Positions 1 to 11,764 are shown, numbered from the stretch's first letter. The stretch: 64,000 bases of DNA from an uncultured Faecalibacterium sp. (GCA_904394215.1 CAJFNF010000002.1:25146-89145), one strand, 5' to 3'. Notes: generated by a model from the letters alone, not told the origin. Numbers and translations: made by a program.

Positions 1-1
1 G

Positions 2-579
2 GAAAAGCGGTTCCGCCAGTACCCCCACCAGTTCTCGGGCGGCATGCGCCAGCGGGTGATGATCGCCATCGCCTTTGCCTGTGACCCCAAGCTGCTGATC
101 TGCGACGAGCCCACCACCGCCCTGGATGTGACCATCCAGAGCCAGATCCTGGACCTGATCAAGGAGCTGCAGAAGACCCACAACACCTCGGTGATCATGA
201 TCACCCACGACCTGGGTGTGGTGGCCAACATGGCCCAGGAGATCGCGGTGATGTATTCGGGCGTCATCGTGGAAAAGGGCTCCAGCCGGGATATCTTCTA
301 CCGGCCGCGGCACCCCTACACCTGGGCGCTGATCGACTCGGTGCCCCGGCTGGACCTGGAGAACAAACAGCAGCTGGCATCCATCCCCGGCACCCCGCCG
401 GACCTGCTGAATCCGCCGGTGGGCTGTCCCTTCTCCACCCGGTGCAAGTACTGCATGAAGATCTGCAAAGAGCAGATGCCGCCCCGGACCGATTTTGGTG
501 ACGGGCACTATGCACTGTGCTGGCTGCACCACCCGATGGCGCCCAAAGTGGAGATGCCCAATCTGAAAGGAGAGGCCAA

Positions 580-583
<4 letters not shown>
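2..583 (+). CDS. oligopeptide/dipeptide ABC transporter ATP-binding protein (OppD/DppD family), 5' truncated by window edge
   Basis: Frame open to the left edge ([24 protein letters not shown]); Walker [17 protein letters not shown]; OppD-type C-terminal Cys cluster [11 protein letters not shown]. Confidence 0.93.
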
Positions 584-1557
<974 letters not shown>

Positions 1558-1586
1558 TCTGCCCCGGGCAGAAAAGGAGAAACGCC

Positions 1587-1961
1587 ATGCCTGACAAGAA
1601 ACAGCCCTCTTTCTGGGCGGCCCTGGGAAAGGATGCAGCCAAAGCGCTGGCCATCGGCCTGGCGACGGCGGCAGGGACAGCGCTGGTTCTGTTTGGACTG
1701 GGTGCGCTGGTCAGCAGCCGGCGTCTGGCCAGCGGGCTGGAAGCCGCCAAGGACGGCCTGTTTCTGGTGGTGGCGCTGGAACTGTTTGTGCTAGCGGGGA
1801 TGCTGATGCTGAAAGGCAAAAAGCCGGAGCCCTCCCTGAAGGGGAAAGGCTGGGAGCGGCATTTCCAGGTCCTCTCCATCAAGGTGGTGCTGGCGCTGCT
1901 GGCCGCCGCCTGGATTGCGGTGGCGTCCCTCCTGGATTATCTTTCCCTGCAGCTGTTTTGA
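1587..1961 (+). CDS. small membrane protein of unknown function
   Basis: 124 aa ORF with RBS-like AAAAGGAG, three hydrophobic segments, co-directional with opp genes. Confidence 0.7.
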   Translation: MPDKKQPSFWAALGKDAAKALAIGLATAAGTALVLFGLGALVSSRRLASGLEAAKDGLFLVVALELFVLAGMLMLKGKKPEPSLKGKGWERHFQVLSIKVVLALLAAAWIAVASLLDYLSLQLF

Positions 1962-1989
1962 AACACAAGCGGGCCCCCGGGCCTGAACC

Positions 1990-2033
1990 AAAAAAGAGAC
2001 AGGTACCCCGGGCGGGTGCCTGTCTCTTTTTTT
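1990..2033. terminator. bidirectional intrinsic terminator
   Basis: aaaaaagagacaggtacc..ggtgcctgtctcttttttt, between convergent genes. Confidence 0.85.
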
Positions 2034-2050
2034 GCAATCTTGCAGGGGGC

Positions 2051-3718
2051 TTATTTCTGGAGCACAAAGGCCTCGAAGGGCCGCACCGTCACGGCGCCGG
2101 CGGGGGCCTGCCCGGGGAAATCGGGGTAATTGCCGATCAGGCGCCGCGCCCCGGCAAAGTCGGCGGGGATGGTAAAAGCTGCCTCTTTGCCCGAGAAGTT
2201 GCAGGCGATCAGGTAGTCCTCGCCGGTCTCGGCCAGGGTGCGCCGGTAGGCAAAAATCTGGGGGTCATCCTCCGCCAGCGGCTGGAAGGAGCCGTACACC
2301 AGCCCCAGATGGCTCTTGCGCAGGGCGATCATCTGTTTGTAGTAGTTGAGCACCGAGCCGGGGTCTTTGGCCTCGGCGGCGGCGTTGATGGCGGTATAGT
2401 TGGGGCTCACCGCAATCCAGGGGGTGCCGGTGGTAAAGCCGGCGTTGGGGGAGTCGTCCCACTGGACCGGGGTGCGGGCGTTGTCCCGGCTGCGGAGGGC
2501 CAGGCACTCCATCATCTCCTGCTCCGAAATCAGCCCGGCGCCGGTGAGCTCGTGGAAGGCGTTGAGGCTCTCGATGTCCCGGTACTGGCTGAGGTCTTTG
2601 AAGTAGGCGTTGGTCATCCCCAGCTCGTCCCCCTCGTAGATGTAGGGGGTGCCCTGGAGGCTCAGCAGGCAGGTGGCCAGCATCTTGGCGGAACGGGGCG
2701 AGTCGTCGCCCCAGCGGGAGACGGTGCGGGGCTGGTCGTGGTTGGCCCAGTAGAGGCTGTTCCAGGCCTTGCCGTCCAGGCCGGTCTGCCAGCGGCTGAG
2801 GATCTTTTTCAGCTCCATAAAGTCGTAGCGGGCGGTGGTCCACTTGCCCAGGGGCCCGTCCCCGATGGACACATGGTCAAAGGAAAACACCATGTTCAGT
2901 TCTTTGCCCTCCAGCCCGGCGTACCGGGGGGCATTTTCCACCGTGGCGCCGGGGGTTTCGCCCACCGTCATGATGTCGTATTTCGAGAGGACCCGGCGGT
3001 TCATCTCCTGCAGGAATTCGTGGACCCGGGGCCCGTTCAGGAAATAGGGGCCGCCGTCCCCGTAGAGGCCGTGCTTTTCCCCGTCGGGGAACCGCTGGTC
3101 CTTGGAAATTTCGCTGATGACGTCCATCCGGAACCCGTCGATCCCCTTGTCAAACCACCAGGTCATCATGTTGAACACTTCATCCCGGACTTTGGGGTTC
3201 TCCCAGTTCAGGTCGGGCTGTTTGGGGGAGAACAGATGCAGGTAATACTGATCGGTCTGGGGGTCGTATTTCCAGGCCGGGCCGCCGAAGGCGGCGCCCC
3301 AGTTGTTGGGCTCGTGGCCGTCTTTCCCCGGCTTCCAGATGTAGTAGTCTCGGTAGGGGTTGTCCACCGATTTGCGGCTTTCGATGAACCAGGGGTGCTC
3401 GTCCGAGGTGTGGTTCACCACCAAATCCATCACGATCCGGATGCCCCGCTGATGGGCCTCGGCCAGCAGGGCGTCGAAGTCCTCCATGGTGCCAAACCGG
3501 GGGTTGATGGCCCGGTAATTGGAGATGTCGTAGCCATTGTCATCCATGGGGGAGTCCATGATGGGGCACAGCCACAGCACATTGACCCCCAGATCCTTCA
3601 GGTAATCCAGCCGGGAACGGATGCCGTTCAGGTCCCCGATGCCGTCCCCGTCCGAGTCCTGGAAGCTGCTGGGGTAGATTTGGTATACGATGCTTTCTTT
3701 CCACCATTTGCGGTCCAT
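2051..3718 (-). CDS. alpha-glucosidase, GH13 (oligo-1,6-glucosidase-like)
   Basis: WWKESIVYQIYPSSFQDSDGDGIGDLNGI, DLVVNHTSDEHPWF, GFRMDVI, NHDQPR motifs. Confidence 0.93.
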   Translation of the reverse strand: MDRKWWKESIVYQIYPSSFQDSDGDGIGDLNGIRSRLDYLKDLGVNVLWLCPIMDSPMDDNGYDISNYRAINPRFGTMEDFDALLAEAHQRGIRIVMDLVVNHTSDEHPWFIESRKSVDNPYRDYYIWKPGKDGHEPNNWGAAFGGPAWKYDPQTDQYYLHLFSPKQPDLNWENPKVRDEVFNMMTWWFDKGIDGFRMDVISEISKDQRFPDGEKHGLYGDGGPYFLNGPRVHEFLQEMNRRVLSKYDIMTVGETPGATVENAPRYAGLEGKELNMVFSFDHVSIGDGPLGKWTTARYDFMELKKILSRWQTGLDGKAWNSLYWANHDQPRTVSRWGDDSPRSAKMLATCLLSLQGTPYIYEGDELGMTNAYFKDLSQYRDIESLNAFHELTGAGLISEQEMMECLALRSRDNARTPVQWDDSPNAGFTTGTPWIAVSPNYTAINAAAEAKDPGSVLNYYKQMIALRKSHLGLVYGSFQPLAEDDPQIFAYRRTLAETGEDYLIACNFSGKEAAFTIPADFAGARRLIGNYPDFPGQAPAGAVTVRPFEAFVLQK

Positions 3719-3733
3719 GGCAAAACCCTCCTT

Positions 3734-5692
3734 TTATTCTGCGGGGATGGTGACCCCGTCGTCGTCGTAGCGGTCATAGCTGGCCCCGGGCCAGCCGATC
3801 ATCTGAATGGTGGCGGGGTCGATTTCGGCCACCGTCTGGGCGGCATCCGCCACCGGGATGCAGGCGCCCTTGCGGATGAAGAGGGGCACCTCGTTGAGGG
3901 CCACCTTCACGAAGTGGGTGCCGGCGGGCAGGATTTCCCGGGAAATGCTCCCCTCGGGGCCGAACTTGACAAACAGCATCTCCTCGGGCAGGTAGACCAT
4001 CCGTCCGATGGCGTTCTGGGTGTAAACCGGGGCGATCATCACCTGGTCGCCCAGCATCAGCTGGTCCTCGGTCTGGGCGGCGATTTCGTCCTCGGGGTAG
4101 ACAAAGGCCAGGGGTTTGAACATCATGTCGTTGCGGAGGGCCGCCTTCATGTATTCGCTGTAGAGATAGGGGATCAGCCGGTAGCGGGCCTCGATGACGC
4201 TGCGGAAGTCCCCGGGGCCCTCAAACTGGTAGAACTCCTGCCGGCGGGTGTCGCAGCTGGAATGGTTCCGCATCAGGGGGGTGAACACCCCCAGCGCCAG
4301 CCACCGCAGCAGCAGGTCCCGGCTGGTGTCGGCGTTAAAGCCGCCCAGGTCGGCCCCCACATACAAAAAGCCGCACATGTTCAGGGAGGGCAGCATCTTG
4401 AGGTTCAGCAGCAGATGGCTCCACCAGGAGTGGTTATCGCCGGTCCAGATGCCGCCGTACCGGTGCATCCCGATGCAGGAAGACCGGGAGAACAGCAAAA
4501 ACCGCTTGCCCGGGGCAATTTTGGCCAGCCCTTCCGAGGCGGCCCGGGTCATGTTGTAGCCGAACAGGTTGTGGACCTGGTCGTGGCGGACCATTTTGCC
4601 ATTCACCTTATGGTAAAAGCGCTTGTAATCCTCGGGGTGGTTGCTCAGGTGCAGCCAGCCCAGGGTCTGGCGGCCGTTGTCCACCAGGCCCTCCCCGTCG
4701 GGCACCGGGGCGTCGGCCAGGCGTTCGGCCAGCCCCTCCCGGGAATAGAAGATGGCGGGCTCGTTCATGTCGTTCCAAAAGCCCTCGATGCCGCAGTCGG
4801 TGAGGGCCTTGTACTGGCTGCCGAACCAGGCCCGGGCCTCGGGGTTCAGCACATCGGGGAAGTGGCTCCAGCCCGGCCACACCACCGCCTCAAAGTCGGT
4901 GCCGTCGGCCCGCTTGCAGAAGTATCCCTTGGCCTTGCCCTCGTCGCAGACGGGATAGCCCTTTTCCTCCTTGACCCCGGCGTCGATGATGGGCACCAGC
5001 CGGACGCCCTGCTCTTTCATCCTGGATACAAAGCCGGGGAAGTCGGGGAATTCCTCGGGGTTGACGGTGAAGTCCTTGAAGTGGTCCATGTAGTCGATGT
5101 CCATGTACACCATGTCCAAGGGGATATGGGCTTCCCGGTGTTTGGTGACCACTTCCTCAAAGTCGGCCCGGGTCTTGTAGCCGTAGCGGCTCTGGCCGAA
5201 GCCGAAGGCGAACTTGGGCGGGATGTAGCTGCGGCCGATGATGGCCCGGAACTGCCGGATCACATCCAGGGGCCCGTCCCCGGTGATGACATAGAGGGCC
5301 AGGTCGGCCCGCTCGCAGGTGACCTCCAGCCAGTCCCGGCGGGTGAAGCCGATGTCAAACCGGATCCGGGCGGGGTAGTCAAAGAACAGCCCCAGATTTT
5401 TCTCCCCTGCGATCAGAAGAAAATTGTGGGCGCCGTAGAGGCTCTGTTTGTTTTCGGTGTGGAGGCCGTCATCCACGTTGTCGCTGACGTAGGCAAAGCC
5501 CCGCTTGTTGATGCCCCGGTTGGCCTCCCCCAGGCCGTAGACCCGGTCCTCCTGTGCCAGCCTGCAGACAAAGCAGAAGCCGGCCTCGTTGATTTCCACC
5601 GTCCCCACCGGGGGCACTCCCTGGCTTGGGGGAATGTGTGCGGCCACCGATTCGGTGTCAAAGGGGTCGCCATAGAGATACTTTTGAATCAT
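3734..5692 (-). CDS. alpha-glucosidase, GH31
   Basis: GFWNDMNEPAIF catalytic motif, PPKFAFGFGQSRYGY, WTGDNHSWWSHL; start set at MIQKYLYGDP (M48 of the listed ORF). Confidence 0.92.
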   Translation of the reverse strand: MIQKYLYGDPFDTESVAAHIPPSQGVPPVGTVEINEAGFCFVCRLAQEDRVYGLGEANRGINKRGFAYVSDNVDDGLHTENKQSLYGAHNFLLIAGEKNLGLFFDYPARIRFDIGFTRRDWLEVTCERADLALYVITGDGPLDVIRQFRAIIGRSYIPPKFAFGFGQSRYGYKTRADFEEVVTKHREAHIPLDMVYMDIDYMDHFKDFTVNPEEFPDFPGFVSRMKEQGVRLVPIIDAGVKEEKGYPVCDEGKAKGYFCKRADGTDFEAVVWPGWSHFPDVLNPEARAWFGSQYKALTDCGIEGFWNDMNEPAIFYSREGLAERLADAPVPDGEGLVDNGRQTLGWLHLSNHPEDYKRFYHKVNGKMVRHDQVHNLFGYNMTRAASEGLAKIAPGKRFLLFSRSSCIGMHRYGGIWTGDNHSWWSHLLLNLKMLPSLNMCGFLYVGADLGGFNADTSRDLLLRWLALGVFTPLMRNHSSCDTRRQEFYQFEGPGDFRSVIEARYRLIPYLYSEYMKAALRNDMMFKPLAFVYPEDEIAAQTEDQLMLGDQVMIAPVYTQNAIGRMVYLPEEMLFVKFGPEGSISREILPAGTHFVKVALNEVPLFIRKGACIPVADAAQTVAEIDPATIQMIGWPGASYDRYDDDGVTIPAE

Positions 5693-6009
5693 ACTGCTCT
5701 CCCAAATAACATAGGTAAAAATGGATGCGCCGCCAGGCGGCAAAACCCTGCCAATACATCCGTTTCCTGCCCGGTTTGCTGCGGCGCCAATGGTTTGCGA
5801 GGTAATCATAGCATATTTGCACAGCGGTTGCAACCCAATTTTACCGGAGGATCCCCCCGCTGGCAGGGGCGGCGCCTCACCATCCGCCCCCGCATGCGCG
5901 GCGGGGGAAACACAAGCCGGAATTTCTTAAGAATTCCTAAGAAAAAATCACTGGAAATCACAGGATTGTGCTGTGATACTGAATCTCGCAGGAAAGGAGG
6001 AATGGCCCT

Positions 6010-6738
6010 TTGGAAGAACAAACCATTCTGATTGTAGAGGACGACCCCGATATCCGGGACGGGGTGCGCATTCTGCTGGCAGGAGAGGGATACCGCGTCC
6101 TGGAAGCCGAAAACGGCGTCAAGGCGCTGCAAACCTTTACCCCGGATGTGGACTTGGTGATCCTGGATGTGATGATGCCGGGGATGAGCGGCCTGCGGGT
6201 CTGCGAGGAGCTGCGCAAAACTTCCACCGTCCCCATCCTGTTTCTGACGGCCAAATCCCAGGAGTCGGACAAGCTGGTGGGGCTGACCGCCGGCGGGGAT
6301 GACTATCTGGCAAAGCCCTTTTCCTTTGTGGAGCTGAGCGCCCGGGTGCGGGCTTTGCTGCGGCGGTATACCGTCTACCAGGGCAAGGGGGCCGCCGCTG
6401 CCAGGCCGGAGGGCCGGATGCTCTGCTCCCACGGGGTCAAGCTGGCGCTGGACTGCAACCGGGTCTGGGTGGATGGCCAGGAGGTCAACCTCACCGAAAA
6501 GGAATACGGCATCCTGCGGCTGCTGATGCGGGACCCGGAGCGGATCTTCCCGGCCCAGATCCTGTATGAGACGGTGTGGCACGAGCCCTACTACTACACC
6601 GCCAACGGCACCGTCATGGTACATATCCGGAACCTGCGTCTGAAAATCGAGGCCGACCCCCAGAACCCCCGGCGGGTGCTTACCGTCTGGGGCAAAGGAT
6701 ATCACTTTGTGCACGACGGGGGCAGCGCCGATGGCTGA
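6010..6738 (+). CDS. OmpR-family response regulator
   Basis: ILIVEDDPDIRDG receiver, DVMMPGMSG, winged-helix C-terminus; TTG start after aaggagg. Confidence 0.9.
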   Translation: MEEQTILIVEDDPDIRDGVRILLAGEGYRVLEAENGVKALQTFTPDVDLVILDVMMPGMSGLRVCEELRKTSTVPILFLTAKSQESDKLVGLTAGGDDYLAKPFSFVELSARVRALLRRYTVYQGKGAAAARPEGRMLCSHGVKLALDCNRVWVDGQEVNLTEKEYGILRLLMRDPERIFPAQILYETVWHEPYYYTANGTVMVHIRNLRLKIEADPQNPRRVLTVWGKGYHFVHDGGSADG

Positions 6739-8050
6739 GGGAAAGAACAGACAGGGCCTCACCGTCCAGTTCACCCGGCTGCTGGTGGGGGCTGCGGCGG
6801 GATGCATCCTGCTGTTCCTGGTGCTGCGGGGGGTGCTGGTGTGCTGCATCGGCTATTACGACCGGAACAGCGATTTCCGCCAGCGGGAGACAGCCCGCCG
6901 CATCCAGGGCTTCCAGGACTATGTCACCCAGGAACACCTGTCCACCACCGACACCGATCAGATCAGCGCCTGGGCCCGCCAGCAGGACTATACCCTGCTG
7001 GAGCTGTACCGGAACCAGGTGCTGGTCTACAGCTCCTTTGCCCCCAACCGGGACGACATCGGCCACGAGGGAAGGATCACTCCCTTCTACGACTGGATGC
7101 CCCGGGCCACCATCACCTTTGCGGACGGCGCGCTGCAGGTGCTGCTCTACTATGACCCGGTGCAGGCCTGGGCCCGGTGGGGGACCCTGGTGATCCTGGC
7201 AGCCTGCATCGGGCTGTTTATGGCGGTGTTCCTGCTGGGGTGCCGGCGGATTGTGCGGTACATCTGCCTGCTGAGCCAGGAGGTGCAGGGGATGGAAAAC
7301 GGCGACTTGAGCCGTCCTGTCACGGTGCAGGGCAGCGACGAGCTGACCGCCCTGGCCTCCTGCCTGGATTCCATGCGGCTGACCCTGGACCAGCAGCGCC
7401 AGCAGGAGGCCGAGACCTCGGCCCGGGTCAAGAGCCTGATCACCCAGATGTCCCACGACCTGCGCACCCCGCTGACCACCCTGCTGCTGTACACCGAGAT
7501 TGTGGCATCGGGCAAATACCAGACCCAGGCCCAGCTGTCGGCCTACCTGGCCAAAATCGACGCCAAGGCCCGGCAGATCAAACAGATGTCCGATCATCTG
7601 TTTGAGTACGCCCTGGTGACCCGGGATACGGTGGTCACTCTGGACGAGCCTGCCCCTTTCTCCCAAATCTTTGAGGAGCCCCTGGCGGAATGGGCCGAAC
7701 AGCTGGAACAGCACGGCTTTATCTGCCGGCTGGAGCTGGGGGAGGAGGATGTCTCCCTGCGGGTCCACCGGGCCTATATCCGGCGCATTTTTGACAACAT
7801 CACCTCCAATATCCTGAAATATGCCGACCCGGCCTGCCCGGTCACCGTCTGTGACCTGCGGCGGGAGGGCCAGGCGGGGCTGGCATTCACCAATGTCCCG
7901 CTGCAGCCGGACGCCGGCGGGGCAGAGAGCACCAAGGTGGGCCTGGTCAGCATCCAGACCATGATGGAAAAGATGCAGGGAACCGTATCGGTTGACCGGA
8001 GCAGCAGCAGTTACTGCATTGCGCTGCTGTTCCCCCTGGCAGATCCATAA
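6731..8050 (+). CDS. sensor histidine kinase
   Basis: two TM segments, HAMP-like region, MSHDLRTPLTTLLLYTEI H-box; overlaps the response regulator. Confidence 0.9.
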   Translation: MAEGKNRQGLTVQFTRLLVGAAAGCILLFLVLRGVLVCCIGYYDRNSDFRQRETARRIQGFQDYVTQEHLSTTDTDQISAWARQQDYTLLELYRNQVLVYSSFAPNRDDIGHEGRITPFYDWMPRATITFADGALQVLLYYDPVQAWARWGTLVILAACIGLFMAVFLLGCRRIVRYICLLSQEVQGMENGDLSRPVTVQGSDELTALASCLDSMRLTLDQQRQQEAETSARVKSLITQMSHDLRTPLTTLLLYTEIVASGKYQTQAQLSAYLAKIDAKARQIKQMSDHLFEYALVTRDTVVTLDEPAPFSQIFEEPLAEWAEQLEQHGFICRLELGEEDVSLRVHRAYIRRIFDNITSNILKYADPACPVTVCDLRREGQAGLAFTNVPLQPDAGGAESTKVGLVSIQTMMEKMQGTVSVDRSSSSYCIALLFPLADP

Positions 8051-8064
8051 CAGACCGCACAAGG

Positions 8065-8104
8065 CGCGGCAGATGGGAAATATTTCCCGTCTGCCGCGTT
8101 TTTT
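8065..8104 (+). terminator. intrinsic terminator
   Basis: gcgcggcagatgggaaatatttcccgtctgccgcgtttttt. Confidence 0.88.
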
Positions 8105-8237
8105 GTCTTTCATAAAAAGTTCACCCCGCCTGAAGAAATCTTAAGGGGTTTCGCGGGCAAAAACTAAGAATTGCCCGCTATACTGACTGTGTCAGGAGGG
8201 AGCAGTCCCCCTGAACCCAAAACAAGGAGGGGCGTCT

Positions 8238-9920
8238 ATGTTTGAACGAAAGCCAAAGGAAGAGAGGGACAGTCCGCCGGACGGAAAAAAGAATTTCCTC
8301 CGGCGGCGCTGGCCGGTCCTGGTGCTGGTGTGCGTCGCGGCCGTGGGCGCCGGCGCCTGGGCCCTGCGGGCCCGCCAGACCCAGGCGCAGCCGTCCGCCG
8401 AGTACATCGAGGCAACCCCTGCCCGCCGCAGCATCACCAATGTCTATAGCGAATCCGGCACCATCGAGGCTGCCGAATCCTACCAGGTCAAGAGCCTGGT
8501 GCGGGGCGACGTCCTGACGGCCGACTTTGAAGAGGGGGACAGCGTCCAGGAAGGGGATGTGCTGTACACCATTGACAGCGCCGACGCAGTCAACAGCGTG
8601 GAGCGGGCCCAGCTCACCCTGTCCCAGGCCCAGCGGGATTACGAGGATGCGGCGGCGGCCGGCTGCGTTGCCACCGACATCAGCGGCACGGTGGTGTCCA
8701 TCTCGGTGGCCCCCGGGGATGTGGTGGCCGCCGGGCAGGAAGTGGCCACCATCCGGGATGACAGCACCATGCTTCTGACCCTGGACTTCCCCGCAGCGGA
8801 TGCAGCCGGCTTTGCCGCCGGGCAGGAGGCCCAGGTTACCCTGAACGGCACCTATGAGACGGTGTCGGGCACGGTGCAGAGGGTGTCGGGCACCGACACC
8901 CTCAGCAGCGGCAATATGCTGGTCCGCTCGGTCACCATCGCGGTGCCCAACGCCGGGGGGCTGACTTCCTCCCAGGCGGCCACCGCCAGCGTGGGCGGGG
9001 TCAGCGCCCTGGGCTCGGCCAAACTCACCAGCCAGAACACCCAGACCCTGACCGCTGAAACCGGCGGTACGGTGGCCGCCCTTTGCGTCCAGCCCGGGAC
9101 CTGGGTGGCCTCAGGCACCAACATCCTGCAGCTGGAGAGCGACAGCCTGACCCGCCAGGTGGAGACGGCTTCCGACAACCTCCGCAGCGCGGAGCTCTCG
9201 ATGGAGGACGCCGAAAACTCCCTGGACGACTACACCATCACCGCCCCCATCAGCGGCACCGTCATTATGAAAGGGGTCCAGGCCGGCGAGACGGTGGGCA
9301 CCGACACCTCCACCAGCGAGGTGCTGTGCATCATCCAGGACCTGAGCTACCTGGAAATCCAGGTGGCGGTGGATGAGCTGGACATCCTCTCCATCCAGGA
9401 GGGCCAGCAGGCCGCCATCGTGGCCGACGCCCTGGAAGATGAGACCTTCACCGGCGTGGTGACCAATGTGTCCTCCAACGGCACCACCACCGGCGGCACC
9501 ACCACCTACCCCGTCACCGTCCGGATCGACGATTACGGGGAGCTGATGCCGGGGATGAACGCCACCGTCTCGATTGTGGTGGAAAGCGCAGAGGACGCCC
9601 TTGCCATCCCCAACGGCGCCGTGGTGCGGGGCGGCTATGTCCTGGTCACCCGGGACAGCCCCAGTGCCTCCAACGCCGCTGACCTGGAAGCCCCTGAGGG
9701 CTATGTCTATGTGGCGGTGGAAACCGGCGTCAGCGATGACGATTACATCCAGGTGGTCAGCGGCCTGACCGAAGAGGACACCATCGCCTACGATGCCGAC
9801 GCCGCAGCCCTGAGCCAGTCCAGCGACAGCGGCATGGCCATGATGCCGGGCGCCATGCCGGGCGGCGGGATGGCCGGCGGAGGCGGCGCCCCTGCCGGAG
9901 GAGGTGCCGGCCCGCGATGA
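8238..9920 (+). CDS. MacA/HlyD-like efflux adaptor (membrane fusion protein)
   Basis: N-terminal TM, paired biotinyl-lipoyl-like segments (GDVLTADFEEGDSVQEGDVLYTID), Gly/Met-rich C-terminus, abuts ABC gene. Confidence 0.88.
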   Translation: MFERKPKEERDSPPDGKKNFLRRRWPVLVLVCVAAVGAGAWALRARQTQAQPSAEYIEATPARRSITNVYSESGTIEAAESYQVKSLVRGDVLTADFEEGDSVQEGDVLYTIDSADAVNSVERAQLTLSQAQRDYEDAAAAGCVATDISGTVVSISVAPGDVVAAGQEVATIRDDSTMLLTLDFPAADAAGFAAGQEAQVTLNGTYETVSGTVQRVSGTDTLSSGNMLVRSVTIAVPNAGGLTSSQAATASVGGVSALGSAKLTSQNTQTLTAETGGTVAALCVQPGTWVASGTNILQLESDSLTRQVETASDNLRSAELSMEDAENSLDDYTITAPISGTVIMKGVQAGETVGTDTSTSEVLCIIQDLSYLEIQVAVDELDILSIQEGQQAAIVADALEDETFTGVVTNVSSNGTTTGGTTTYPVTVRIDDYGELMPGMNATVSIVVESAEDALAIPNGAVVRGGYVLVTRDSPSASNAADLEAPEGYVYVAVETGVSDDDYIQVVSGLTEEDTIAYDADAAALSQSSDSGMAMMPGAMPGGGMAGGGGAPAGGGAGPR

Positions 9921-10679
9921 GCGCACTGATCGAATTTGACTCTGTCTGCAAGTACTACCAGATGGGGGACACCACCGTCAAGGCGGCCAATCACATCTCG
10001 ATGCAGATCCAGAAAGGGGAGTTCGTGGCCATTGTGGGCCAGTCGGGCTCGGGCAAATCCACCTGCATGAACATCATCGGCTGCCTGGATGTGCCCACCG
10101 CCGGCACCTACCGGCTCAACGGCCGGGATGTGGGCCGGATGAACAAGGACGAACTGGCCGGGATCCGAAACGAGATGCTGGGCTTCATTCACCGAGCTGT
10201 TTCATTCCGACAGCGGCTTTATGGTCACCAGCATGAGCGAAATGCTGGATACCATGACCTCGATGGTCAACATGGTCATCCTGGTGCTGACGGTGATCGC
10301 AGGCATCTCGCTGCTGGTGGGCGGCATCGGCATCATGAACATCATGATGGTGTCGGTCACCGAGCGCACCCGGGAGATCGGCATCCGCAAGGCCCTGGGC
10401 GCCCGGGAGCGGGCCATCCTCACCCTGTTTGTGGTGGAGGCCGCCGTCACGTCGGCTCTGGGCGGCGCCATCGGCATCGCCCTGGGCTATCTGATCGCAG
10501 CTGCGGCCAACCAGGTGCTGCCCCTGGTGCTGACCGATATGGACCTGACCATCAGCCCGTCGGCTGCTTCGGTGGCCATCGCTTTCGGCATTTCGGCGGG
10601 CATCGGTGTTCTGTTCGGCTGCCTGCCGGCCAAGCGGGCGGCGCGGCTCAACCCCATCGATGCGCTGCACTATGACTGA
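9917..10679 (+). pseudogene. MacB-like ABC transporter remnant: N-terminal part of the ATPase joined out of frame to the permease C-terminus
   Basis: Frame 2 encodes GQSGSGKSTCMNIIGCLDVPTAGTYRLNGRDVGRMNKDELAGIRNEMLGFI. From about 10185, frame 3 encodes FTELFHSDSGFMVTSMSEMLDTMTSMVNMVILVLTVIAGISLLVGGIGIMNIMMVSVTERTREIGIRKALGARE. Confidence 0.88.
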
Positions 10680-10697
10680 ACGGAGGAAAAATCAACC

Positions 10698-11717
10698 ATG
10701 AAAAAACGATTCTGTGCGCTGCTGCTGGCCTTTTGCATGGCCTGCGCCCTGCTGGCCATGCCGGCCTCAGCAGCGGGCGGCTCCAATACGGCGGTGCAGG
10801 CAGCCGTGATGCTGGGGGGCCTGGACAGCGGCCAGGACGCTTCCGCCGCCCTCACCCGGGGCCGGCTGGCCCAGCTGCTCACCGCCTTTTCCGCCTGGCG
10901 CGAGAGCACCGGGGGCAGCGCAGGCACCCTGTTTACCGATGTGGACGGGACCGACCCCCTGGCCTCCGGCATCCGCACCGCCGTACAGCAGGGATGGATG
11001 AGCGGCTATTCGGACGGCTCCTTCCGGCCCGACCAGGCCGTCACCCTGGAAGAAGCCTGCGCTGCCGCCCTCAGCCTGCTGGGCTATGACGTCACCACCC
11101 TCAGCGGCACCTTCCCCGATGCACAGCTGAACAAAGCCCGGGAACTGGGCCTGCGGGAGGGGTTGAGCGCCGGCCAGGGCGACACCCTGACCATCGCCCA
11201 GGGCGCCCAGCTGCTCTACAACGCCTTGACTGCCGTCACTGCAGAGGGTGAGACCTACGGCACCACCCTGGGCCTTGCGGTGACGGACGCCAGCGTGGTC
11301 ATCGGCCACGGCACCAGCGGCTGCGACACCGAAGCCCGGGCCGAAATTGTGGCCCGGATGGAGAAGGGCGGCACCACCACCTACACCATCTGCTCTTCCT
11401 GCGGCAACGTGAATGGAGAGAGCTGCCTGAGCGGCATTGACAACGCCTTCGCCAACTTCGGCGGCCTGGAGGCCTACACCGGCGTGCTGGACAACGGCCA
11501 GCGGGTGATGGCCCTGGGCTGCATCGAGGGCGGCGCCGCCATCGAGAATGTGGAGGCCAACGTGGAAATGCCCGCCAGCTACGTGGAGGGCTACACCCTG
11601 TACCAGGTGGGGGAGAACGGTGAGACCAAGGTGGATGTGTCGGTCCGCCAGGGCATCGCTTACTTCACCGTCAACATGCAGGACGGCGCAGCCCTGCTGG
11701 AGATGGTGAAAGAGTAA
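10698..11717 (+). CDS. secreted protein with SLH (S-layer homology)-like repeats
   Basis: Signal peptide MKKRFCALLLAFCMACALLAMPASAA; GWMSGYSDGSFRPDQAVTLEEACAAALSLLGY. Confidence 0.8.
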   Translation: MKKRFCALLLAFCMACALLAMPASAAGGSNTAVQAAVMLGGLDSGQDASAALTRGRLAQLLTAFSAWRESTGGSAGTLFTDVDGTDPLASGIRTAVQQGWMSGYSDGSFRPDQAVTLEEACAAALSLLGYDVTTLSGTFPDAQLNKARELGLREGLSAGQGDTLTIAQGAQLLYNALTAVTAEGETYGTTLGLAVTDASVVIGHGTSGCDTEARAEIVARMEKGGTTTYTICSSCGNVNGESCLSGIDNAFANFGGLEAYTGVLDNGQRVMALGCIEGGAAIENVEANVEMPASYVEGYTLYQVGENGETKVDVSVRQGIAYFTVNMQDGAALLEMVKE

Positions 11718-11764
11718 CCAGCCCTCCCGCTGAGAGGCGGTAAAACTTCAGGAAAACAGAACCA

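Noticed and set aside
1958-6031. 1357-aa plus-strand ORF
   Set aside because: Antisense to clear GH13 and GH31 genes; composition typical of the GC-rich shadow frame (His/Gly/Val-rich), no recognisable domain.
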